NCBI GenBank assembly: GCA_025355705.1
Contig: JANXZD010000127.1
Location: forward strand, 1 to 7,838
Source: Bacteroidota bacterium
Lineage (GTDB): Bacteria > Bacteroidota > Ignavibacteria > UBA10030 > UBA8401
Length of the DNA: 7,838 nt
Reading direction: 5' to 3'
Part shown: positions 1-6,006 of the stretch, piece by piece
Layout of the letters: every line of letters begins with the position of its first letter
Position numbering within the stretch: the stretch's first letter is position 1
Notes under the pieces: model-generated
Database searches by the model: none
What the model was told of the DNA's origin: nothing
What the model saw: only the letters and a program-made list of their open reading frames with translations
Made by a program: the position numbers and the translations under genes

Positions 1-1795
1 TTTTCTTCGGAAGCAACGGAAAAAATCCTGATCCATACACAAAGTCTCCATCTTCACCGGCAACAGGTTTATTATCCACGATTGAGGTTGGTACAGAAAA
101 CGTACCCGGTTGCATTCTCTTCCAAATATCTTCATCATCCCGCAGATCAATCGGTTCCGCACTGTTTGTAAAGTAATAAAAACTTGTCAATCCAATTTGA
201 TCGGATTCATCCACGTCACGTGAATCAAAATTTCTTTCGCCTTCAGTTGGTACACCATCTCTTTCACCCTGATCCGGATTCAGTGGATCAAAAATACCAT
301 CCTTGCCTGTGTCGTCAAACAATAGACTCCAATCCTTATCATTATCAATTCCATCATCACGTCGTTCATCGATCATTGAATAAGGATCATAGGTACGAGT
401 CTTGTAGTCAAAATAATGGACAGGACGAAGAATGTTGATCAATTCTCGTGGCGGTGTAGTACTGTTGTCTACCTTATATTGCTTGTAATGGAGATAATAG
501 TTTTCATCAATAAGTCCATCGAAATCATTGTCAACACCATCGTATGCGCTCGGACTAATGACATCCTTACCTGATACTTTTATTACATTGCCTTCACAAA
601 GTTTTGTTGTACCGGGAATGATCAAGACAGAGTCTCTACCACGAGTTTTCATCTTAAATGGCGTTGCCGGAACTGTAACTACCACTCGTGAAAAATCATC
701 TTTTATGGAAACAAGTTTATCATTTACTTTCACCGTTGCAGAATCAAAATCAGTTGATAGAAATTTTGGAAGCGTAGAACTACTGTTCACATCATTGTCA
801 TTATCAATTCCATCAAAAGGATTTCCCGGGCTTTCAAGAATTGCATATCCGACCATTCCAACGGGACCAACCCAGAAAGGGTTTCTTGAATTGTCTCGCG
901 GATAATCACCTGTGTACGTAATATTTTGATTTGCATCATAAAACGACCAATCATCATCATATTCCGCATAACGATCTGATCCGGGACCGCTGACACCGAC
1001 ATAGGTTCCGACTAACATTCCAAAAATTGCACGATTGTACGTGGTGGTACCAGTGTTTTCAATTTCATATAACCAAAAAATATTGTCTTGTGCTAATGTT
1101 TGAGCCCATTGTAACCCACGAACACGAACGACAAGTCCTAATCCATTCCTTGTCAGATCATTGGTGTCGGGTTTGAATGAAACACCTGTGGAATTGATCG
1201 AATTGTTTGCAGCGAAATTATAACGAAAATCATTATTGTCATCCATCACGAAATAACTTTCTTGATCGGCACTGGACCTCTTTCCAAAATATCCATTCCA
1301 TTTTCCTGGCCAACCCGGATCATTGGCGTCCGTTAATTTATCTGGCCAAGCTTTAGGCCAGCTTTCAGGATCGATATTCATTGCAATACTTTGATTTTTT
1401 TGTCCATTGATTCTCGAACTGCTTGCATATCCATCCTGAGGCATAAACGTCCAATAATCATTTCCACTTGGGTCGGTATCTGTGTTTTTGGTGGGCCGTT
1501 GAACCGGACACGATACAACGGAATGAAATGTAATATTGCCGGGCATTTGAATTTCTGCGCCAGCGAATAATGATACGTCGCCAATATAACCATTGGTTGG
1601 ATATTTCCATGAACCGCGAACCGATGATGTTGACGGCTGTCCGATAACACCATAGTTACCGAATATTGTCATTACACGATTGCCATTGTGAACCGCTGTC
1701 AGATAATATTGTCTGCCAGATTTCACTGTCTGACCAACCATCAACGCTCCACACGCACTCAGCAAAATAAGCAGACTCAAGATTTTCTTTTTCAT
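1..1795 (-). CDS. Large exported surface protein with DGxDND motifs (C-terminus beyond the window)
   Basis: An open frame of 598 codons runs without a stop from an ATG at 1795 to the left edge, so the C-terminus is missing. The start is supported by an AAAGGA ribosome binding site 9 bases upstream. Residues 1-24 form an export signal: a KKK n-region and a hydrophobic stretch at 5-12. L12-S13-A14-C15 fits a lipobox, so it may be a lipoprotein, although type I cleavage near VGQ (about 21-23) is also possible. Visible landmarks are a Trp/Pro-rich segment at 144-173 (SWPKAWPD ... WPGKWNGYFG), DQESYFVMDDNND at 177-189, and three acidic motifs: DGIDND at 328, DGVDNDFDGLIDE at 419-431 and DDGIDNDKD at 480-488. 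The last is followed by more Asp/Gly-rich sequence to about 530. Such Asp/Asn repeats often bind calcium in secreted proteins. No catalytic motif is recognised and it does not resemble SusD. It lies 48 bases downstream of the TonB-dependent receptor on the same strand, so a surface partner role is plausible but inferred. I know similar proteins only as uncharacterised ones from Ignavibacteria-like genomes. Confidence 0.85.
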   Translation of the reverse strand, partial: MKKKILSLLILLSACGALMVGQTVKSGRQYYLTAVHNGNRVMTIFGNYGVIGQPSTSSVRGSWKYPTNGYIGDVSLFAGAEIQMPGNITFHSVVSCPVQRPTKNTDTDPSGNDYWTFMPQDGYASSSRINGQKNQSIAMNIDPESWPKAWPDKLTDANDPGWPGKWNGYFGKRSSADQESYFVMDDNNDFRYNFAANNSINSTGVSFKPDTNDLTRNGLGLVVRVRGLQWAQTLAQDNIFWLYEIENTGTTTYNRAIFGMLVGTYVGVSGPGSDRYAEYDDDWSFYDANQNITYTGDYPRDNSRNPFWVGPVGMVGYAILESPGNPFDGIDNDNDVNSSSTLPKFLSTDFDSATVKVNDKLVSIKDDFSRVVVTVPATPFKMKTRGRDSVLIIPGTTKLCEGNVIKVSGKDVISPSAYDGVDNDFDGLIDENYYLHYKQYKVDNSTTPPRELINILRPVHYFDYKTRTYDPYSMIDERRDDGIDNDKDWSLLFDDTGKDGIFDPLNPDQGERDGVPTEGERNFDSRDVDESDQIGLTSFYYFTNSAEPIDLRDDEDIWKRMQPGTFSVPTSIVDNKPVAGEDGDFVYGSGFFPLLPKK

Positions 1796-1804
1796 ATACA
1801 ACAT

Positions 1805-1810
1805 TCCTTT
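1805..1810 (-). promoter_or_regulatory. Ribosome binding site of the surface protein gene
   Basis: AAAGGA on the minus strand lies 9 bases before the ATG at 1795. An in-frame ATG at 1804 would sit almost directly on this site, so it is unlikely to be used. The motif therefore decides in favour of 1795. Confidence 0.6.
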
Positions 1811-1843
1811 AGATAATAATCTCTTTTATTCGGTATTCTATGA

Positions 1844-4750
1844 TTAAAAATCTACCGTGACACCAAACTCAACTCTACGAGGTTCCGAATATTGGTTCGG
1901 ATCCGTGTAGTAGTCACTGATCGTATTGACATATTCACGAGCATTAGTTTGTCGTGCACGATTCTCATCATACGTTAATCCTGCACGTCCCGTATCATCA
2001 TACACTCCGGTTTCATTTGCAATATCAAAGATATTATTGATACGAAGAAACACCATCATTCGTATTTGATCGATCATAAAATTCTTATAGAAACGAGTAT
2101 CAACATTATAATATGTCGGCTTGTTACCAGTATTTGTTAAAAATACGGAAACATCGCTTGATGCTCTTGGTGTATAAGGTAACCCACTTCCATATCGAGC
2201 TATTGCACTCGCACCGTACGAACCACCGGTATAAGAGATGATAGAGTTAACTGTGTGGCGTTGATCCCATCCTAATGGATTCAATTGCACTTCAGGTAAT
2301 GTTCCACCAGCCGTACTATTTCGAGAATCGTTTGGATCGGACGCACTGCCGCGCGCAATTTGGAATGTGTAATCAAGAGACATGCTCAATCCTTCCGCAA
2401 ATCTCTTATCCAACGAAATAATAAATCCACGAATAAATCCGAAATCACTATTGACGTATTTGGTATATTTTCGTGCTGCCTGAGGTCCCCCACCGCCGAT
2501 GCTAATTTGATCAGCACGGGTTCCGGTCAAATTACGGATGTCACGCATATAGGCAGTAACTTCCATGCTGAGATCATCAGTAAGCTGCTGCTGCAATCCA
2601 ATCTCTCCGTTGATCGTTTGTTCCGGCTTAAGATTTGCATTTCCCGTCGGCGATCCATTTATATCAACATTGCCTGTTCCTGAACCGATCTTAAACAATG
2701 GATTCTGATACAACCGTTCAAAATTGGGAATCTGAAGAAAATGTCCGTACGAGAAATGGATCACCCCTCGGTCGGTGATCGGAAACGATGCACCAAATCG
2801 CGGGCTGATCTGATATTTTGGTGATGCTTTTTTATACCAATATTTTGCACGGTCGGCGTACGTTTTTAATGGCTCTCCCGAATCCTGTTCACCATTACCA
2901 TTGTAATCAAAAAAGATATTGTTAGGCTTTACGGGACTGTAGATAAATGGATCCTCATCGTCCGCTAAAATATTTGCGTCGGGTTCAAAATAATCAAACC
3001 GTACGCCAATGTTGATGATCAAATCTTTGAACTCCATTTTATCTTGTAGGTATGTTGACATTTCTGTCGGTTTATGAACATACCTATCATGCACCGACGC
3101 ACTATCACCGAGGATCTGTGTTGTGATATATTGAGATGTCAATACCGGGGTGTAACTCGTTTGAGCAGCAATTGGTATTAAGTTTATGTTCTCACTGAAG
3201 ATGCGATGTTGTCGAATTTCAACACCAGTTTTAATAAAATGTTGATTCGTAACCTGACTGTTTAAATCCGTTTTTAACAATGCCGTCGTTGTTGATCGAT
3301 AGTATCTGTTAAGATCGTTTCCTCCGGTAGCAAAACTGATCGAATTGAATGTCGTTCCAAGCGATCCATTAACATATCGCGGGTCGTTGGAATTTTCATA
3401 AAGATAGTGTTTGAAAGATTTTTCAAAGAAGGATGCACCAACCGTATAGTATGTTGAATTGCTTAAAGTATGAGTCAACTGAAGGATTGCAGTATATCCT
3501 TTATTATAATCCTTCCCTTGTCCATCCGGATTGTATTGAAAGAACCTGTTGTAGGGCTGCGATTCCACATTATCATAAATACCGGTTAGATTCAATTTTA
3601 ACATAGATGTAATTTTTGTCGCAATTTTTCCCTGAAGATAGAGTTTCTTATTCCAATTCATTGCAACGGTTTTGCCGTCCCCAATTCCATTTGTATTGTT
3701 AGCGCGTAAAGCATTGTAGTATTGATTATAATATTTATTTAAAGTATCCGCATTCGATTTTTGATTCGCTGGTAAAGCATTATATACAGCGATAGAATCT
3801 TGAACGGGATTAGTTCCAAGAATATACATTGCATCATTTTGTAAAATGGCGACAGTGTTTGGATTGAATCTTCTGATACCATTCAAATATCCACCAAAGT
3901 AAATGCTTCGTGCATTCAAAAAGAATGAAACATCTCCTGGAATGATCGGTCCGCTTAAACTCCCTTCAATATCACGGATATTCGATAGTTCGAATTTTTG
4001 TATCTCTTTGAATATATTACTTCTATTACTCAAAAAATCTCCGCCATATGCCGTGATACTTCCGGCAAATTTATCTGTTCCTTCACGAGTCGAAATATTG
4101 ACGATACCGGACATTGCTTGACCGTATTCAGCATTGAACGCTCCGGATAACACTTGTAATTCCTGAACCATGCTTGGATTTACATCAACCACTGTTCCGC
4201 CATTGTATACGTCGGTCACGGGAACGCCATCGATCCAATACGCAACTTCTCCAGAGCGACCGCCACGAATTTTTCCATCAACACTGCCTGCCTGCAATCC
4301 AATAATTTGACCAATTTCTGTAACCGGCAGTTGTTTTATGTCATCTCCGCTTACAACTGCGGTGGTTGCAGTCAAATCTTTTTGAACCAAAGCACGTTCT
4401 GCAATAATCACGACTTCGTTCGCAAGCTGTATCGTTTCCTCGCTCAACTTAAAATCTTGGCGGGTTGTAAGATCGATATTCACTTTAATATTACTGATTG
4501 TTACCGAAGAGTATCCTATTGCAGACACTTTCACTGTATACGCACCAGGCGACAGGTTGATGATATTATAGTTTCCTTCAAAATCACTCACTGCACCATA
4601 GCTCGTGCCAACGACGATAATATTCACTCCCGGCAACGCTTCACCGGATTTCCCATCAGTGACGGTGCCGGAAATTTTTCCTGACGTTCCTGCAATCAGG
4701 CATGAAGTGATAAGAAGCGTCAAAAAAGAGACGATAACATTTTTTTTCAT
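1844..4750 (-). CDS. TonB-dependent outer-membrane receptor with carboxypeptidase-regulatory-like domain
   Basis: This 968-residue protein is an outer-membrane active transporter powered by the TonB complex. A signal peptide covers about residues 1-24 (MKKN, then a hydrophobic stretch). A carboxypeptidase-regulatory-like beta-sandwich spans about 25-103 (GTVTDGKSGEALPGVNI, then GNYNI...LSPGAYTVKVSAIGY). A TonB-box-like NEVVIIAERA lies at 111-120. The plug domain covers about 120-224 and contains IRGGRSGEVAYWIDGVPVTD (161-180) and EYGQAMSGIVNISTREG (208-224). The rest is a 22-strand-type beta-barrel ending in the aromatic VEFGVTVDF, a typical C-terminal barrel signal. A loop near 615-623 (DYNGNGEQD) resembles a calcium loop. 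The ATG at 4750 is chosen over an upstream in-frame GTG at 4780 because TTGGAG precedes it by 7 bases and the signal peptide then starts normally. The gene follows the LacI-family gene after 36 bases and precedes the surface-protein gene by 48. The substrate is not readable from the sequence; a carbohydrate is likely given the LacI-type regulator. No SusD-like gene is visible. Confidence 0.95.
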   Translation of the reverse strand: MKKNVIVSFLTLLITSCLIAGTSGKISGTVTDGKSGEALPGVNIIVVGTSYGAVSDFEGNYNIINLSPGAYTVKVSAIGYSSVTISNIKVNIDLTTRQDFKLSEETIQLANEVVIIAERALVQKDLTATTAVVSGDDIKQLPVTEIGQIIGLQAGSVDGKIRGGRSGEVAYWIDGVPVTDVYNGGTVVDVNPSMVQELQVLSGAFNAEYGQAMSGIVNISTREGTDKFAGSITAYGGDFLSNRSNIFKEIQKFELSNIRDIEGSLSGPIIPGDVSFFLNARSIYFGGYLNGIRRFNPNTVAILQNDAMYILGTNPVQDSIAVYNALPANQKSNADTLNKYYNQYYNALRANNTNGIGDGKTVAMNWNKKLYLQGKIATKITSMLKLNLTGIYDNVESQPYNRFFQYNPDGQGKDYNKGYTAILQLTHTLSNSTYYTVGASFFEKSFKHYLYENSNDPRYVNGSLGTTFNSISFATGGNDLNRYYRSTTTALLKTDLNSQVTNQHFIKTGVEIRQHRIFSENINLIPIAAQTSYTPVLTSQYITTQILGDSASVHDRYVHKPTEMSTYLQDKMEFKDLIINIGVRFDYFEPDANILADDEDPFIYSPVKPNNIFFDYNGNGEQDSGEPLKTYADRAKYWYKKASPKYQISPRFGASFPITDRGVIHFSYGHFLQIPNFERLYQNPLFKIGSGTGNVDINGSPTGNANLKPEQTINGEIGLQQQLTDDLSMEVTAYMRDIRNLTGTRADQISIGGGGPQAARKYTKYVNSDFGFIRGFIISLDKRFAEGLSMSLDYTFQIARGSASDPNDSRNSTAGGTLPEVQLNPLGWDQRHTVNSIISYTGGSYGASAIARYGSGLPYTPRASSDVSVFLTNTGNKPTYYNVDTRFYKNFMIDQIRMMVFLRINNIFDIANETGVYDDTGRAGLTYDENRARQTNAREYVNTISDYYTDPNQYSEPRRVEFGVTVDF

Positions 4751-4757
4751 TACGACA

Positions 4758-4763
4758 CTCCAA
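4758..4763 (-). promoter_or_regulatory. Ribosome binding site of the TonB-dependent receptor gene
   Basis: TTGGAG on the minus strand, with a GGAG core at 4758-4761, stands 7 bases before the ATG at 4750. It fixes the start there. Beginning at the GTG at 4780 would place this site inside the coding sequence and add ten residues before the signal peptide. Confidence 0.65.
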
Positions 4764-4770
4764 TTAATTC

Positions 4771-4782
4771 TTGTGAACACAA
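4771..4782. promoter_or_regulatory. Short palindrome between regulator and receptor genes
   Basis: TTGTG-AA-CACAA is a perfect 5-base inverted repeat around a two-base centre, inside the 36-base gap between the LacI-family stop codon and the receptor start. Its half-site TTGTG is the same as the outer part of the Escherichia coli lac operator half-site, but the two halves are closer together than in that operator. It could be a secondary binding site for the upstream regulator or chance. The two-base loop makes it a poor RNA hairpin, so a terminator is unlikely. Confidence 0.25.
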
Positions 4783-4786
4783 TACT

Positions 4787-5824
4787 CTATCGATTATCAT
4801 TTAAAACAAAATTTTTATTTGCACCACAACTGGAGCGTACAACAAGTGTTGGGGTAAAATTTATCGAAGAGATCGGTGCAGATGGATTTTCGATCCTCTC
4901 CAACATTTTCTTTACAGCAAGTTCTCCCATATTGAACATTGGCTGCTGCATAGTTGTCAGATTAAAATATTTTGCAAGTTCTATGTCATCAAAACTGACT
5001 ATTGCAATATCTTCAGGCACATGTATATTATTCTCTCGTAATGCAGCAATCATTCCTATAGCCTGAATATCACTCGAAACAAAAAAAGCACTGGGAAGTT
5101 TCACTCCACGACGTAAAAACTCCAGCATTCCTTCGTATCCAGCTTCGCGGCTAAAGCCGTCGTTTTTTGTGTATGAACTATTGATGATATATTCATCCTG
5201 TACCTCCACACCGTGCACATTCATCGTTTCTTTAAAACTTAACAACCGTTCGCGCGCAGGAACACTGTTTAAATTTGCATTCATCATGCCTATGGTTCGA
5301 TGTCCGAGAGATAAAAGATGTTCAGTCGCCTTTTTTGCACCTTCGGTATTATCTACTCTGATTGAATCAAACAATGGATGGTATGTATCTACTAAAACAA
5401 GAGGGTTCTTTTTTTCCAAAAAAAAATCAGCAAAACGATCCGGCAATGTAAGGGAAAAGAGCAATGTTCCATCAACCCTTCCCTTTCGCATTGAATGATC
5501 AAGATATTCTTCCAATTGAAGTTGAGTGTTTGCACCGTGAATGATCAAATCGTAACCGACTGCTGCGAGTGTTTCTTGAACACCTTGAAGTACTTGTATA
5601 AAAAAATAATTGGTAAAGAATGGGATAACTGCGCTTAATGTGTTTGAGCGCTTTCGAGCTAATGCTTGAGCAAATGCATGAGGTTGGTAATTAAGCCTTT
5701 TAGCGACTGTGACAACTCGATCGCGAGTCTCACTTGTCACCTTTGGACTGTTATTGAGTACTCGAGATACTGTTCCTATCCCAACTTTGGCTTCTCGTGC
5801 TATGTCGTAGATTGTGACTGCCAA
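4787..5824 (-). CDS. LacI-family transcriptional regulator
   Basis: This 345-residue protein has the normal length and order of the family. The N-terminal helix-turn-helix lies at about 3-23 (TIYDIAREAKVGIGTVSRVL), followed by NNSPKVTSETRDRV. The hinge helix follows at 45-60 (NYQPHAFAQALARKRS), with Leu55 at the position of the minor-groove-inserting leucine. The periplasmic-binding-protein-like sensor domain begins about 62 (TLSAVIPFFTNYFF). It includes RVDGTLLF, TEHLLSLGHRTIG (167-179), PSAFFVSSD (244-252), EDIAIVSFDD (271-280) and the family's C-terminal PTLVVRSSCG (325-334). Family members bind palindromic operators as dimers and respond to small ligands, mostly sugars or nucleosides. The start codon is TTG: AAAGG lies 6 bases upstream, the protein begins immediately before the helix-turn-helix, and an in-frame stop lies 39 bases upstream with no other start between. 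It leads an apparent operon with the receptor 36 bases downstream, suggesting local and probably autogenous control. The ligand cannot be told from sequence. Confidence 0.97.
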   Translation of the reverse strand: MAVTIYDIAREAKVGIGTVSRVLNNSPKVTSETRDRVVTVAKRLNYQPHAFAQALARKRSNTLSAVIPFFTNYFFIQVLQGVQETLAAVGYDLIIHGANTQLQLEEYLDHSMRKGRVDGTLLFSLTLPDRFADFFLEKKNPLVLVDTYHPLFDSIRVDNTEGAKKATEHLLSLGHRTIGMMNANLNSVPARERLLSFKETMNVHGVEVQDEYIINSSYTKNDGFSREAGYEGMLEFLRRGVKLPSAFFVSSDIQAIGMIAALRENNIHVPEDIAIVSFDDIELAKYFNLTTMQQPMFNMGELAVKKMLERIENPSAPISSINFTPTLVVRSSCGANKNFVLNDNR

Positions 5825-5830
5825 GCTATA

Positions 5831-5835
5831 CCTTT
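5831..5835 (-). promoter_or_regulatory. Ribosome binding site supporting the TTG start of the LacI-family gene
   Basis: AAAGG on the minus strand lies 6 bases before the TTG at 5824. There is no ATG or GTG in frame between the upstream stop (5864-5866) and the conserved helix-turn-helix, so this site together with the TTG explains translation initiation. Confidence 0.6.
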
Positions 5836-5924
5836 GGTTATTTCGTTTTCTGTGGAAGGGCTTTCAGGAACTTATGCCAATAAAAGTTTAGAATCAAGAG
5901 TGCCTGCAAAAAAAAATCACATAA

Positions 5925-5942
5925 TAAGTCAACGATAACTTA
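5925..5942. promoter_or_regulatory. Candidate operator for the LacI-family regulator
   Basis: TAAGTCAACGATAACTTA is an 18-base imperfect palindrome with a central CG; 7 of 9 base pairs of the dyad are symmetric, including all of the outer TAAGT/ACTTA arms. LacI-family operators are usually even-length palindromes centred on CG, so length, centre and position about 100 bases upstream of the regulator start all fit. It overlaps a TTGACT -35-like box on the minus strand. AT-rich DNA produces such dyads by chance, so this is a proposal only. Confidence 0.35.
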
Positions 5943-6006
5943 ACCAGCTAACAATGTTTAAAAAATTCTCCTATCTTGTAGAAGAATCCAATAAAAATTG
6001 AACATT

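Larger units (their letters stand above)
5825..6006. promoter_or_regulatory. Divergent intergenic region between the LacI-family gene and the SGNH-TPR gene
   Basis: These 182 AT-rich bases separate two genes transcribed away from each other, so promoters for both should lie here. It contains the lacI-type ribosome binding site, an A9 tract (5908-5916), a CG-centred imperfect palindrome (5925-5942) and a distant inverted repeat of AATGTTTAA (5953-5961) with TTGAACATT (5998-6006), matching at 8 of 9 positions. A minus-strand TTGACT (5927-5932) resembles a -35 box but has no good -10 partner at 16-18 bases. No clear sigma-70 or Bacteroidetes-type (TAnnTTTG) promoter is visible in either direction. 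Confidence 0.6.

Noticed and set aside
184..905. Plus-strand open frames at 184-438 and 528-905
   Set aside because: Both lie antisense to the surface-protein gene, have low-complexity His/Ser-rich or unlikely composition and no support of their own.
4700..4750. Lipobox-like ITSC in the receptor signal peptide
   Set aside because: TonB-dependent receptors are integral barrels and not lipoproteins as a rule; the Cys is inside the hydrophobic core and type I cleavage after it is more likely.
4751..4780. Upstream GTG start (4780) for the TonB-dependent receptor
   Set aside because: It would add ten residues before a normal signal peptide and bury the ribosome binding site that precedes the ATG at 4750.
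4771..4782. Terminator between the regulator and receptor genes
   Set aside because: The repeat has only 5-base arms and a two-base loop, and no T-run follows on the minus strand.
4605..5066. Plus-strand 153-codon open frame across the regulator-receptor junction
   Set aside because: It is antisense to two well-supported genes and shows no recognisable domain or ribosome binding site.
5829..5836. Plus-strand TACCTTTG matching the Bacteroidetes TAnnTTTG promoter pattern
   Set aside because: It is the complement of the regulator's ribosome binding site and has no TTG element at the right distance upstream.
5950..5958. AACAATGTT odd-length palindrome
   Set aside because: Only four base pairs in AT-rich DNA; easily due to chance.
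5972..5978. TATCTTG as a -10-like element for the SGNH-TPR gene
   Set aside because: It departs from the consensus and no -35-like element lies at a suitable distance.
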